Part shown: positions 34,687 through 44,003 of the stretch, in pieces
Numbering within the stretch: the stretch's first letter is position 1
Layout of the letters: every line of letters begins with the position of its first letter
Source: Burkholderia sp. WP9
Lineage (GTDB): Bacteria; Pseudomonadota; Gammaproteobacteria; Burkholderiales; Burkholderiaceae
DNA: 64,000 nt
Direction: 5' to 3'
Assembly (NCBI RefSeq): GCF_900104795.1
Contig: NZ_FNTG01000002.1
Span: 62,001 to 126,000 of the forward strand
Notes under the pieces: model-generated
The model's input: the letters and a program-made list of their open reading frames with translations, nothing else
Databases searched by the model: none
Told to the model about the DNA's origin: nothing
Program-made: the position numbers and the translations under genes

Positions 34687-35937
34687 TCAATTCCACGAAT
34701 GCCGCGCGGGAAGCACCTGATTCAGGTGATAGTTGCCGAGCAGATGCAGCTTCCAGCGCACCGGGTCATGCAGCGTATGAGTGCGGGCATTGCGCCAATG
34801 CCGGTCGAGGTTGTGTAGCGCACGGGTCGACGCGGAGCCGGCCAGTTCGAACAGCTTTTCACTAGCCTCCAGCGCGATGCGTGTGGTCAACACCTTGGCC
34901 TCGGCAACGGCGACGGAGGCGCGCGCGCTGGCTTCGGCATCGATCGGCCGGGTCGCGATCGCGTCGAGCGTGCGGCCGGTTTCCACCAGCACTTCATGCG
35001 CGGCATGCAGGTCGATCTCCAGACGGCCGACATCGGCGATGATGTACGGGTCGTCGGTTGCGTGCTCGAGGCCGGAATCGACCCACGGCCGCGCGCGTTC
35101 GCGCACGAAGGCGAGCGCGTCGGCAACGGCGGCCTGTGCGATACCCTGGTCGATCGCCGCCTGAATCAGTTGCGACGTCGGGCCGGACAGACCCGGGCGG
35201 TCGGCCAGTTGCCAGATCGGCAAGACGTCCTGCGGATCGACGGGCACCGCGTCGAAGGTGACGGTGCCGCTCGCCGTTGTGCGCTGGCCGATGGCGCTCC
35301 AGTCGTCCACCACCGTCAGGCCCGGCGCATCGCGCGGCACCCAGACCTGCACGGCGCGTCCTTCGTCGTCGGTCGCGCGCGTCGGGACGCGGTGCGCGAA
35401 CAACGCGCCGGTCGAATAGAAACGCTTGCCGTCGAGGCGCAAGCCGTCGGGCGTCGCGCGCAGGCGCGTCGAACCCTGCAGGACCGTCGCGGCCGCCGCC
35501 GAGCGACGTTCCGGGCCGGCATTACCAAGCCGCCGGCCGGCCAGCACTTCGCCGTACAGACGCTCTTTCTGCGCCGGGCTGCCGACTTCGCGCAGCACGC
35601 CCAGCACGCCGAACTGGTTCTGCGGAATCTGCCCTAACGCGGGATCGGCCGCGCAGAGGTTCACGAAGACTTCGGCCAGCGTCGCGAACGACACATCCGC
35701 ACCGCCATATTCGCGCGGCACGGTGATGGCGCCGAGACCGCTTTGCGACCATAGATCCAGTTCGGCCCATGGCAGCACGCGATTGCGGTCACGTTCGGCG
35801 GCGCCCGACGCGAAAACGTCGGCGAGGGTGCGGGATGCGGCGAGCGCCTGTGCGTCGTCAGCGATCCGCGTGACGCGCGCCGGATCGGGACGCGCCGGCA
35901 GTCGCGACGCGACAGGGCTGGATGTGGGACTGGACAT
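34687..35937 (-). CDS. SfnB-family sulfur acquisition oxidoreductase, paralogue
   Basis: A 416-residue flavoprotein, clearly a tandem duplicate of the next gene (LPWAELDLWSQSGLGAITVPREYGG, ADPALGQIPQNQFG, HWRNARTHTLHDPVRWKLHLLGNYHLN). The two differ throughout, so the duplication is old and the substrates may differ. It is the first gene of the four-gene operon ending in ssuD. The 205 bp upstream contain an AATCG-N9-ATAAGC element at 36087-36106. Confidence 0.88.
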   Translation of the reverse strand: MSSPTSSPVASRLPARPDPARVTRIADDAQALAASRTLADVFASGAAERDRNRVLPWAELDLWSQSGLGAITVPREYGGADVSFATLAEVFVNLCAADPALGQIPQNQFGVLGVLREVGSPAQKERLYGEVLAGRRLGNAGPERRSAAAATVLQGSTRLRATPDGLRLDGKRFYSTGALFAHRVPTRATDDEGRAVQVWVPRDAPGLTVVDDWSAIGQRTTASGTVTFDAVPVDPQDVLPIWQLADRPGLSGPTSQLIQAAIDQGIAQAAVADALAFVRERARPWVDSGLEHATDDPYIIADVGRLEIDLHAAHEVLVETGRTLDAIATRPIDAEASARASVAVAEAKVLTTRIALEASEKLFELAGSASTRALHNLDRHWRNARTHTLHDPVRWKLHLLGNYHLNQVLPARHSWN

Positions 35938-36086
35938 GATGGCTCATACAGACAGTTGAGACCCGTCCGCTTGCGGCGTTTCGGCCTGTTGCCATTGGCA
36001 GCAGTACGGGTCCGACTCGCCACGGAAGGGCTAATCGTCTATTGGACCAGTACCTGCGCGTCACGCCTACTATCGAATTGGCAATT

Positions 36087-36106
36087 GCTTATCACGCGTT
36101 CCGATT
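36087..36106 (-). promoter_or_regulatory. AATCG-N9-ATAAGC element upstream of the sfnB-like/ssuD operon
   Basis: Minus strand: AATCG (36106-36102), nine bases, ATAAGC (36092-36087), 150 bp before the first start codon. The same two blocks at the same spacing occur upstream of the encapsulin shell and of a LivK-type binding protein. It is the weakest copy, as the middle is not shared. Confidence 0.35.
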
Positions 36107-36142
36107 TGCGGTGACGGCCTGCCCGGCTGCCTTGCGGTTTCT

Positions 36143-36886
36143 TCATTCGCGTAGTCCACCGAGCGGCAATGATGTAACAGGTTCCTCATTCGATCGCGTA
36201 GTGGCGTGAGCGGACGGTGTGTGCAGCAGGATGCGGTGAGCGATCCATTGCAACGCGGAGCACAGCAGCAGATAAACGATGCCGACGAACACGAAAATCT
36301 GTGCGGGGTAAATCATCAGGCGGCTGTTGACCTGATTGGCAAGGAACGTGAATTCCGGCACGCCGACGATATACGCCAGCGAGGTGTCCTTGACCAGCGA
36401 CACCCACTGATTGACGAACGACGGCATCATGATGCGCACCGCCTGCGGCAGCACCACGTGACGCAACGCCTGCCAGCGCGTGAGCCCGAGCGACAGCGCC
36501 GCCTGTTGCTGACCCACACCGACCGACACGATGCCCGCATGCACGGCATGCGACAGATACGCGCCGCTGATCAGCGACAGCGCGCACACCACCGCGACCA
36601 GTCCCGGCACGTCGATATGCAGCAGGATCGGCATCAGGAAGAAAGTCCAGAAGATCAGCATCAATACCGGAATCGCCCTGAAGAACGCGACGATTGCGAC
36701 CAGCAGCAGATGCACACCGCCGCGTGTCAGCGAGAGCGCCACGCCGCCCGCCAGTCCCACCGCCGCGGACAGCAACGCCGACACCACCGAGAGCACGACC
36801 GTCAGCGCGGCGCCGCCCAGTGGCCCATTGGGGAACGCGCCGAGCAGCAGATAACGCAGCGTCGGCAGCCACTCGAGCGCCGTCAT
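36143..36886 (-). CDS. Polar amino-acid ABC transporter permease (HisM/GltK type)
   Basis: Inner-membrane permease of 247 residues. The EAA loop reads QAALSLGLTRWQALRHVVLPQAVRIMMP, and the following LVKDTSLAYIVG is typical of the polar amino-acid class. About five membrane segments. The ATG at 36886 overlaps the upstream permease stop by four bases. It pairs with that permease and the binding protein; no ATPase gene follows, so a separate ATPase must serve it. Confidence 0.9.
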   Translation of the reverse strand: MTALEWLPTLRYLLLGAFPNGPLGGAALTVVLSVVSALLSAAVGLAGGVALSLTRGGVHLLLVAIVAFFRAIPVLMLIFWTFFLMPILLHIDVPGLVAVVCALSLISGAYLSHAVHAGIVSVGVGQQQAALSLGLTRWQALRHVVLPQAVRIMMPSFVNQWVSLVKDTSLAYIVGVPEFTFLANQVNSRLMIYPAQIFVFVGIVYLLLCSALQWIAHRILLHTPSAHATTRSNEEPVTSLPLGGLRE

Positions 36887-37623
36887 GCCCGCCCTCGCTG
36901 CAACGCACGTACGCCAGTGTGTTGCCAGATCACCAAGGCCGTTTCGATCAACGCGATGGTGCCGATATACAGCACGGTTGCAGTCCCGAAGGCCTGGAAG
37001 GTGCGGAAGCTCTCCGTGTCCACCTGACGCGACATATAAGACAGTTCGGCCACGCCGATCGCCATGGTCAGCGACGAGTTCTTCACGATATTCATGTATT
37101 GCCCCGCGAGCGGCGGCGTGGCGATACGCACCGCTTGCGGAAGAACGACGTGCCGCAAGGTCGCATAACGCGTCATGCCCAATGCGGCGCCCGCCTGGTA
37201 TTGCGCGATGCCCACGCCGCGGATGCCGGCGCGAAACTCCTCCGCGATAAAGGCTGTGCTGTAGCAGGTCAGGCCCAGCCAGCCGGCGAACAGTTCGAAG
37301 CTCGGCCAGTGCACGGCAAAGGGCCCGGCGCTCAACACATGCGGCGTGTTGAGCCACGTCATCCAGGCTTGAGGCAGCAGCGTCGCCGCGCCGAAGTACC
37401 AGAACAGCAATTGCACCAGCAGAGGAGAGTTGCGAAACACGAGTACATAGCCTTTTGCCGCAGCAGCGACCGTGCGATGTTGCGCGATATGGGCCATTGC
37501 CAGCCCGAATCCGAGCAGCGTCGCGCACACGCTCACGCACGCCGACAGGATCAGCGTGATGAGAAAACCGTGGGCGAGCCAGCCGAGATAGCGCGGGTCC
37601 AGCCAGAAATTCAAGAAATGCAT
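36883..37623 (-). CDS. Polar amino-acid ABC transporter permease (HisQ/GltJ type)
   Basis: Inner-membrane permease of 246 residues, partner of the next gene. FRNSPLLVQLLFWYFG and the EAA loop QAGAALGMTRYATLRHVVLPQAVRIATPP with NIVKNSSLTMAIG are hallmarks. It starts at 37623, 95 bp downstream of the binding-protein gene, with a strong hairpin in between that may lower permease expression relative to the binding protein. Confidence 0.9.
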   Translation of the reverse strand: MHFLNFWLDPRYLGWLAHGFLITLILSACVSVCATLLGFGLAMAHIAQHRTVAAAAKGYVLVFRNSPLLVQLLFWYFGAATLLPQAWMTWLNTPHVLSAGPFAVHWPSFELFAGWLGLTCYSTAFIAEEFRAGIRGVGIAQYQAGAALGMTRYATLRHVVLPQAVRIATPPLAGQYMNIVKNSSLTMAIGVAELSYMSRQVDTESFRTFQAFGTATVLYIGTIALIETALVIWQHTGVRALQRGRA

Positions 37624-37655
37624 GCGGGAAAAACGCGGTCCGGTATCAGCAAGAA

Positions 37656-37689
37656 GGCCCGGTCACGCGTTTCGGGCGGTGACCGGGCC
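37656..37689 (-). terminator. Strong hairpin between binding-protein and permease genes
   Basis: GGCCCGGTCAC (37656-37666) and GTGACCGGGCC (37679-37689) form a perfect 11-bp stem. No T tract follows on the minus strand. Such stems after binding-protein genes often stabilise the upstream mRNA or partly stop transcription. Confidence 0.55.
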
Positions 37690-37718
37690 ATGTGGAGGCG
37701 GCTGTGAAGCGAGGCGCG

Positions 37719-38537
37719 TCAGCTCTTCTGCGGATCGCCGATCCTGAACAGGCGCGGCAACGGCGCGGCGCTCTTCGGGCCGAACCAGGTGTCGTAGATC
37801 GTGCCGGCCGTGCCCTTGGCTTCGAGATCCTTCAGCGTGTCGTTGACGACATTCAGCAGGCGCGTCTCGCCCTTCGGCACGCCCACGCCTTCGTAGTCGT
37901 TGGAGATCGTGAACGGCGGGATCTCGTAGTTCGCCTTGTCCGGCACCTTCGCGAGCAACGCGACGAGCTTCGGTCCGTCTTGCGTGATTGCCTGCACGTT
38001 GCCCGTGCGCAGCGCGGCGAAGGCGAACGGCGTGTCGTCATAAGCAATGATCGTGGCGCTCGGGAATTGCGCACGCACCTGCTGCTCATTGGTCGTGCCT
38101 TTGTCCGCGCCGATCCGCAAACCGTTCAATTGTTGCGGCGAGGTAAGCGTGCCCTTCTTCGCAATGAATTGCGTGCCGGACGCAAAATAGGGGGTGCTGA
38201 AATCCACCTCCTTCTTGCGATCGTCGGTAATCGTAAAGTTCGCAAACACCAGATCCACCTTGCCCGACTTCAGGAAAGCAATGCGGTTGGCCGGATTGGT
38301 CGGCTGGATCTCGAGCTTGACGCCGAGGCGCGTGGCGAGCGCTCGCGCATAGTCGACGTCGAGCCCGACGATCTGATTGCTCTTTGGATCGACGAAACCG
38401 AACGGCGGATTGCTATCGAAAGCGGCCACGCGCAATACGCCCGCTTTCTTGATGTCGTCGAGACGATCCGCATGCGCGGCAGCGGACATGACAAGCAGAC
38501 TTCCGGCGATCACTGCGCCAAGCACTCTGAGATTCAT
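37719..38537 (-). CDS. Polar amino-acid ABC transporter binding protein (GltI/FliY class)
   Basis: Periplasmic type II binding protein of 272 residues with a signal peptide (about 1-23). Family blocks are LRVAAFDSNPPFGFVDPKSNQIVGLDVDYA, the loop FANFTITDDRKKEVDFSTPY and GIRADKG-like LRIGADKGTTNEQQV. The ligand could be a dicarboxylic, basic or sulfur amino acid; the sulfur context makes cystine or similar plausible but unproven. AGGAAACC precedes the ATG. It is first in an operon with two permeases. Confidence 0.88.
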   Translation of the reverse strand: MNLRVLGAVIAGSLLVMSAAAHADRLDDIKKAGVLRVAAFDSNPPFGFVDPKSNQIVGLDVDYARALATRLGVKLEIQPTNPANRIAFLKSGKVDLVFANFTITDDRKKEVDFSTPYFASGTQFIAKKGTLTSPQQLNGLRIGADKGTTNEQQVRAQFPSATIIAYDDTPFAFAALRTGNVQAITQDGPKLVALLAKVPDKANYEIPPFTISNDYEGVGVPKGETRLLNVVNDTLKDLEAKGTAGTIYDTWFGPKSAAPLPRLFRIGDPQKS

Positions 38538-38736
38538 AACGGTGGTTTCCTGTTGTTTTAATGGGCCGCGCGCGAGGTCGAACGGCGCGTGCCCTTAGCG
38601 TGAGAAGTGGACTCTAACAACGCTCGCGGACGGCACAAACCAAGCAATTTTCAGGTGCTAAGCAGCGTTGCTGATAACCCCTGGCGTCTATGGCCGAGAT
38701 CGCGAACAGGTGTCGTGAACAGATAAGTCGGACGAC

Positions 38737-39072
38737 TCAGCGGCGCACGAGCATGGCGAGCGAGCGGTGCGCATCGAGTTGCCTGTCGTAGCCCGCCAGC
38801 GCGCCGTCCACGCGGCGGGTCAAAGGCGGCGTGGCGACAGTGGTTACATCGGGCTCAAGCGGCGACGCGCAGACCGGCGTCGCGCCCGACAAACAGTAGC
38901 CGACATCGCGCCGCGCGTTGATGCACGTGCGCACCTTGCCGCTGGCGATCAGCGTGGCGAGCGCGGCTTCGACCGCTTTCTCCGATACGCCGAACAAACG
39001 GGCGAAAGTCACAGCCGTATAGACGCGGCTGTGCCTCATTTTCAGCATCAGACTCTCGATCAACGGATCCAT
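38737..39072 (-). CDS. Small winged-helix-like protein of unknown function
   Basis: About 111 residues. VYTAVTFARLFGVSEKAVEAALATLIASGKVRTC reads as a winged-helix DNA-binding fold, and the rest is low-complexity. The start is uncertain: ATG at 39072 begins the conserved-looking part but lacks a good ribosome site; the frame is open to 39144. It could be a small regulator. It lies alone between the amino-acid transporter and a DszA-like gene. Confidence 0.5.
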   Translation of the reverse strand: MDPLIESLMLKMRHSRVYTAVTFARLFGVSEKAVEAALATLIASGKVRTCINARRDVGYCLSGATPVCASPLEPDVTTVATPPLTRRVDGALAGYDRQLDAHRSLAMLVRR

Positions 39073-39406
39073 ACTCGATAAAGGTGGGTCACTGCGGTTA
39101 TGAAATAGACGCCGCGCGCTGACACCGCGCACGGCCTGAGTCAAAGCATGGCAGTGTTGGCACGAATTTGGAAAGACCGAGTTCCGATATGGTTATGAAG
39201 CGAGCGGCACATCGCAAATCACGGTGGCGGCCCGAACGCTGCGCGGCATCATGCTGGTCTTGCATGGCGGCGAACCTTAGTCGTTGCCGACATATCGATG
39301 CCAGAAATCGTTAGTGGTCTCGAATGCACAGCCAATCGACAATTGAAGAGTCGGCCAGATGCCTTTGCTCCTTCGTTGCTGGCCCTTCCCGCATTCGACC
39401 AGCCCC
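39073..39406. other. Intergenic region between divergent genes
   Basis: 334 bp with no supported gene. It must hold the promoters of the small winged-helix gene and of the DszA-like monooxygenase; no consensus promoter is convincing by eye. Confidence 0.4.
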
Positions 39407-40762
39407 ATGAGAAACGACCCGCCGCGCCAGCTCCATCTGAACGTCAACATTCTCCACTCGGGCTTCGTGCCTTCCGCCTGGCGTACCGAAGACGCGGACC
39501 CTCGCGCGTTCATCGATATCGCTCACTATGTTCGCGTTGCGCAGATCGCCGAGGCGGCCAAGTTCGACGCTGTGTTTCTTGCCGACAATGCATCGATCGC
39601 CGATCAGATCGACTTCCGGCCGATCACGGCGCTGGAGCCGACCGTGCTGCTCGCCGGCATTGCTGCGGCCACGACGCATATCGGTGTGATCGGCACGGCG
39701 TCGACGAGCTACAACGAGCCGTATAACATCGCGCGGCGCTTTGCCACGCTCGATCATCTCAGCGCGGGGCGCGCGGGCTGGAACATCGTGACGACCGCCG
39801 ATCTCGGTTCGGCGCGCAACTTCGGCCGCGAAGCGGTGCCCAATCATGCCGAGCGCTACGAACGCGCCGCCGAATTCACGGAGGTCGTGAAGGCGCTGTG
39901 GGATAGCTGGGAAGACGACGCCTTTATCGGCGACAAGGTAGATGGCCGTTTCGTCGACGCGGCGAAGGTGCATCGCATCGACCATCGCGGCAAATATTTC
40001 AGCGTGGATGGCCCGTTCAATCTGCCGCGCAGTGCTCAGGGCCACCCGGTGCTGATCCAGGCCGGCGGCTCGGTGGATGGACGCGAGCTTGCGTCCCGTC
40101 ATGCGGAAGCGGTCTTCTCCGCGTCACAGTCGTTCGACGAAGCGGCTTCTTATGCTCGCGAGCTCAAGTCGCGCGCCGCGGCATTGGGGCGCGGCAACGA
40201 CGCGATCCGCGTGCTGCCCGGCCTCACCACCATCATCGGCGCAACCGAGGCGCAAGCCTTGCGGCGTCGCGATGAACTGGTGGATCTGATTCCGTGGACT
40301 TACAGCCTCACGCGTCTGGCGGGCATATTGGGTGTGAGCGTCGAGCGGTTGAAACTCGACGAGCGTCTGCCGGACGATCTTTCACTGCCCGGTGGCGGCA
40401 ACGGCAATCACACGTTCTTCCATGCCACGCTCGCGCAAGCTCGTGCGAATGGCTACACGGCGCGCCAGTTGATCCGCGCGCTGGCCGGCGGTGGCGGGCA
40501 CCGTGTCATTGTCGGCACACCGGAACAGATCGCCGACGATATCGAACACTGGTTCAAAGGCGGCGCCGCCGATGGATTCAACCTGATGCCGGATGTTTTG
40601 CCGGGCGGCTTGCAGGATTTCGCGGACGGCGTGGTGCCGCTATTGCAACAGCGCGGCATTTTCCGCACCGAGTATGAAGGCCGTACGTTGCGTGAGCACT
40701 TCGGTTTGCAGCGGCCCGTGAGCCGCCACCTCGAAACACGGGAAGCGGCAGCGACCGTTTGA
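39407..40762 (+). CDS. NtaA/SnaA/DszA-family FMNH2-dependent monooxygenase
   Basis: Luciferase-like monooxygenase of 451 residues from the start used here. Typical blocks are LHLNVNILHSGFVPSAWR, FDAVFLADNASI, STSYNEPYNIARRFATLDHLSAGRAGWNIVTT and the C-terminal GGGGHRVIVGTPEQIADDIEHWF. The last of these is the family's FMN-binding end. It is only distantly similar to the DszA-like gene at 32051, so it probably uses a different compound. The ATG at 39407 begins just before the conserved region; a longer frame to 39359 is possible. Monocistronic. Confidence 0.87.
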   Translation: MRNDPPRQLHLNVNILHSGFVPSAWRTEDADPRAFIDIAHYVRVAQIAEAAKFDAVFLADNASIADQIDFRPITALEPTVLLAGIAAATTHIGVIGTASTSYNEPYNIARRFATLDHLSAGRAGWNIVTTADLGSARNFGREAVPNHAERYERAAEFTEVVKALWDSWEDDAFIGDKVDGRFVDAAKVHRIDHRGKYFSVDGPFNLPRSAQGHPVLIQAGGSVDGRELASRHAEAVFSASQSFDEAASYARELKSRAAALGRGNDAIRVLPGLTTIIGATEAQALRRRDELVDLIPWTYSLTRLAGILGVSVERLKLDERLPDDLSLPGGGNGNHTFFHATLAQARANGYTARQLIRALAGGGGHRVIVGTPEQIADDIEHWFKGGAADGFNLMPDVLPGGLQDFADGVVPLLQQRGIFRTEYEGRTLREHFGLQRPVSRHLETREAAATV

Positions 40763-40883
40763 ACGCTCAACCGAGCCGTCATACGGCGTGTCGCGCAGAA
40801 GTGGGAGTGGTGCCAGTGGCACTTCACGCGGCAGATTGAGAAAGCGGCAAACGCAAGCGTTACCACTGACCGGATTCATTCGG

Positions 40884-40916
40884 TAAAAAGGCGGCAGCCG
40901 TAGCCGGCCACCGCCT
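40884..40916 (-). terminator. Intrinsic terminator after the cysteine desulfurase gene
   Basis: On the minus strand GGCGG-TGGCC and GGC-TGCCGCC pair around a short loop (about 40916-40890) and are followed by TTTTT (40889-40885). It lies 4-5 bases after the stop at 40921 and ends the encapsulin operon. Confidence 0.65.
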
Positions 40917-40920
40917 GTAT

Positions 40921-43011
40921 TCAGCGTCGCGAAGACAACCGTCGCACTACAGACACCAGCGCATCGACTTCATCGCAGGTGTTATAGAACGCGAGAGATG
41001 GCCGCACGGTCGCCTCGACGCCAAAGCGTCGCAAGATCGGCTGTGCACAGTGATGCCCCGAGCGCACGGCAATGCCCTCTTCGTTGAGCGCCTGCCCGAC
41101 TTCCTCGGTCTCGTAGCCTTTCAGCACGAAGGACAACACACTGGCCTTGTCGCGCGCAGTGCCGATCAAGCGCACACCGGGCACCGGTTGCAGCACGCTC
41201 GTCGCATACGCGAGCAGATCGTGCTCGTAGCGCGCGATATTCTCGATGCCGACGCGTTGAACGTAGTCGATCGCCGCGCCCAGACCCACTGCATCGGCGA
41301 TATTGCCCGTGCCGGCTTCGAAACGATTCGGCGGCGGCTGGAACACCGTGCGCTCGAACGTGACGTCGGCGATCATGTTGCCGCCACCCTGCCACGGCGG
41401 CATGTCCTCCAGAATCGCGCGCTTGCCGTAGACCACGCCGATGCCGGTCGGACCGAACACCTTGTGACCCGAGAACACGAAGAAGTCCGCGTCGATCGCC
41501 TGCACATCCACCCGCATATGCGACACCGACTGCGCCCCATCGACCAGCGCCTTCGCGCCGGCCCGATGCGCGAGCTCGACGATCTCCCTGACCGGCACCA
41601 CCGTCCCGAGCGCATTCGACACCTGCGTGACGGAGACGATTTTAGTGCGGTCATTGAGCAGCCGCCGGTATTCGTCGAGCAATACCTGGCCGCTATCGTC
41701 GACCGGAATCACGCGCAGCTTCGCACCGGTTTGCGCGGCAAGCTGCTGCCAAGGCACGATATTGGCGTGATGCTCGAGGTGCGAGACGATGATCTCGTCA
41801 CCCTCGCCCACATGCTTCACGCCCCACGTCTTCGCGACCAGGTTGATCGCCTCGGTAGTGCCGCGCACGAAGATGATTTCCTCCGGCGACGCCGCACCGA
41901 TGAAACGCTGCACCTTGCTGCGCGCGGCTTCGTATGCGTCGGTGGCGCGGCCGGCCAACGCATGAGCCGCCCGATGGATGTTCGAGTTCTCATGCGCATA
42001 AAAATACGCCAGCCGGTCGATCACCGCCTGCGGTTTGTGCGTGGTCGCGGCATTGTCGAACCACACCAGCTGACGGCCGTTCACACGCTCCTGCAGAATC
42101 GGGAAATCGCGGCGAATCGCATTCACGTCGAACGGCGGATGAGCGGACGGCCCCGCATGCGGCACACCTTGCGACGCGCCGGCTGCCTGCCCTGGAACGC
42201 GCGACGGCTCGTTCAGATTCAGGAAGTAGTGCGACCCGCCCGTGTGTTCCGCGGGCGTGGACGATGGCGCGGCATGCGATGCTGCCGGACGGTCATACGG
42301 GAAACGTTGCTCGGCAAGCGGCTCATCGACACCGGGCAGACCGAACGATTGCGCACTCACCTCGTTCCAGACCGGCACGACGATATCCGGCGACGCAGCT
42401 GACGCGGCGCGAGGTTGACCCGATTCGCCGAGAAAATAAAACGGCGAGGCGGACGCCGGCGAAACCGGCGATGCGGGTGTCACCGGCGAAGCGCCACCCG
42501 CGGACGGACGCTGCGCGCCGTGTCCCTCCGGCACACCCAGCGCGGAGCCGCCAAAGCGCGGATCGAGTGCGGGCGCAATGGTCACCACGCTGTCCGGCAA
42601 GCCGTTCTGCGCCGTCGCATGCGGCGCCAATGCGGGCGCGCGATTACCCATCGACAGCACATGCGTCGGCGACGAGGGCAACAGGTTGGCGCCGGGCACA
42701 TGCCCCTGCGGCAACGCTGCACCCGGCACGCCGGTGCCCGTGCCGCCGGGACCCGCGAGCGGCGAACCCGCCGGCGCAGGATTGCTGATCTCGCTGGTCA
42801 CCGGCGCCGTGAACGGCAGCGTGCCGGCGAGCCCTGGCGTCGCGCCTGACTGCGGCGGGTTGCCCGGCAACGCCGAAAAGAACGCATTCGCCAGCGACGC
42901 CAACGTGGCAGGGTCAGGCAAACCCGCAGGCAAGCCCCCGGGCGGACCGCTCGGCACATCGTGCGGCAGGACGCTATCCATGGGCTTACTTGTAGGTGTC
43001 TGGGTAGTCAT
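40921..43011 (-). CDS. Encapsulin cargo cysteine desulfurase (family 2A, SufS-like) with long N-terminal targeting region
   Basis: PLP enzyme of 696 residues that removes sulfur from cysteine. Residues about 292-696 are a type II (SufS) desulfurase: WFDNAATTHKPQ, PLP lysine Lys517 in FSGHKVFGPTG and catalytic Cys655 in RSGHHCAQP. Lengths between these match E. coli SufS (Lys226, Cys364). The first 290 residues are Pro/Gly/Ala-rich and disordered-looking, as in cargo enzymes of SrpI-type encapsulins, where this region directs loading. The start at 43011 lies inside the shell gene (26-bp overlap), so shell and cargo are coupled. An intrinsic terminator follows. Confidence 0.92.
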   Translation of the reverse strand: MTTQTPTSKPMDSVLPHDVPSGPPGGLPAGLPDPATLASLANAFFSALPGNPPQSGATPGLAGTLPFTAPVTSEISNPAPAGSPLAGPGGTGTGVPGAALPQGHVPGANLLPSSPTHVLSMGNRAPALAPHATAQNGLPDSVVTIAPALDPRFGGSALGVPEGHGAQRPSAGGASPVTPASPVSPASASPFYFLGESGQPRAASAASPDIVVPVWNEVSAQSFGLPGVDEPLAEQRFPYDRPAASHAAPSSTPAEHTGGSHYFLNLNEPSRVPGQAAGASQGVPHAGPSAHPPFDVNAIRRDFPILQERVNGRQLVWFDNAATTHKPQAVIDRLAYFYAHENSNIHRAAHALAGRATDAYEAARSKVQRFIGAASPEEIIFVRGTTEAINLVAKTWGVKHVGEGDEIIVSHLEHHANIVPWQQLAAQTGAKLRVIPVDDSGQVLLDEYRRLLNDRTKIVSVTQVSNALGTVVPVREIVELAHRAGAKALVDGAQSVSHMRVDVQAIDADFFVFSGHKVFGPTGIGVVYGKRAILEDMPPWQGGGNMIADVTFERTVFQPPPNRFEAGTGNIADAVGLGAAIDYVQRVGIENIARYEHDLLAYATSVLQPVPGVRLIGTARDKASVLSFVLKGYETEEVGQALNEEGIAVRSGHHCAQPILRRFGVEATVRPSLAFYNTCDEVDALVSVVRRLSSRR

Positions 43012-43918
43012 GGTACTTGCCGATCTCCACGTCATCGAGAACTGCCAGCGCGTCCGGCGAATGCACGGCGAGCGAGCAATAGAGCGAGATCAGATACGAC
43101 GCGATCGCGTGATTGTTGATGCCCATGAAGCGCACCGACAGACCCGGCCCCTGCTCGCCGGCCACGCCCGGCTGGAACAGACCGACCACGCCCTGGCGCT
43201 TGTCGCCCACGCGCAGCAGCAGAATCTTGGTCTTGCCGTCGGCCACCGGTACCTTGTCCGACGGAATCAGCGGAATACCGCGCCACGTCAGGAACTGCGA
43301 GCCGAACAGGCTGACCGTCGGCGGCGGCACGCCACGGCGCGTGCATTCGCGGCCGAACGCGGCGATCGCGAGCGGATGCGTCAGGAAGAACGCCGGTTCT
43401 TTCCAGACCTTGGTCAGCAGTTCGTCGAGGTCGTCGGGCGTCGGCGCGCCGGTCAGCGGAAACACGCGCTGCTCTTCCGCCACGTTGGCGAGCAGGCCGT
43501 AGTCCGGATTGTTGATCAGCTGGCTTTCCTGCAATTCCTTGATCGTCTCGATCGTGAGGCGCAGTTGTTCCTTGATCTGATCGTGCGGGCTGCTGTAGAG
43601 ATCCGAGATCCGCGTGTGCACGTCGAGGACCGTGCTGACGGCATTCAGGAAGTACTCGCGCGGTTGCTCTTCGTAGGGCACGAAGGTGCGCGGCAGGATG
43701 CTTTCATCTTCACGCGCGGTGCAGGCGGCCACCACGGCTTCGGGATTCTTCACCTGATTCAGGCGATAAATGCCTGCCTCGACCGGCAGCCATTGCAGCA
43801 GATGGGTGAGCCAACGCGGCGTGATCGTGGCCAGTTGCGGAACGGTTTTGGTGGCATTGGCTAGTTGCCGTGCTGCGTTATCGCCGAGCGCCGTCAGGCC
43901 GCCCACTGTTGCTGTCAT
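42986..43918 (-). CDS. srpI: Family 2A encapsulin shell protein (SrpI-like)
   Basis: Shell subunit of 310 residues with an HK97-type fold that self-assembles into a nanocompartment. It matches the SrpI family along its length (LATITPRWLTHLLQWLPVEAGIYRLN, PHDQIKEQLRLTIETIKELQESQLINNPDYGLL, FGSQFLTWRGIPLIPSDK, GLSVRFMGINNHAIASYLISLYCSLAVHSPDALAVLDDVEI). SrpI was named for sulfur-regulated expression in cyanobacteria. The ATG at 43918 has GGAGC upstream. Its 3' end overlaps the cargo desulfurase. Two candidate regulatory elements lie in the 107 bp before it. Confidence 0.95.
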   Translation of the reverse strand: MTATVGGLTALGDNAARQLANATKTVPQLATITPRWLTHLLQWLPVEAGIYRLNQVKNPEAVVAACTAREDESILPRTFVPYEEQPREYFLNAVSTVLDVHTRISDLYSSPHDQIKEQLRLTIETIKELQESQLINNPDYGLLANVAEEQRVFPLTGAPTPDDLDELLTKVWKEPAFFLTHPLAIAAFGRECTRRGVPPPTVSLFGSQFLTWRGIPLIPSDKVPVADGKTKILLLRVGDKRQGVVGLFQPGVAGEQGPGLSVRFMGINNHAIASYLISLYCSLAVHSPDALAVLDDVEIGKYHDYPDTYK

Positions 43919-43952
43919 CTGAAGCTCCGGGATTGATAGAAGAAAAACGGGA

Positions 43953-43975
43953 AAGCTTATGAGCGAAGGCGATTA
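43953..43975 (-). promoter_or_regulatory. TAATCGC-N5-CTCATAAGCTT element upstream of the encapsulin shell gene
   Basis: The same element, with 19 of 23 bases identical, occurs at 52351-52373 upstream of a LivK-type binding-protein gene. Its AATCG-N9-ATAAGC core also appears at 36087-36106. It lies 35 bp upstream of the shell start codon. Candidate site of a sulfur-starvation regulator such as a CysB/SsuR-type LysR protein. Confidence 0.5.
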
Positions 43976-44003
43976 TCGGGAGGCCACCCCTGCGCTTCAA
44001 CAT

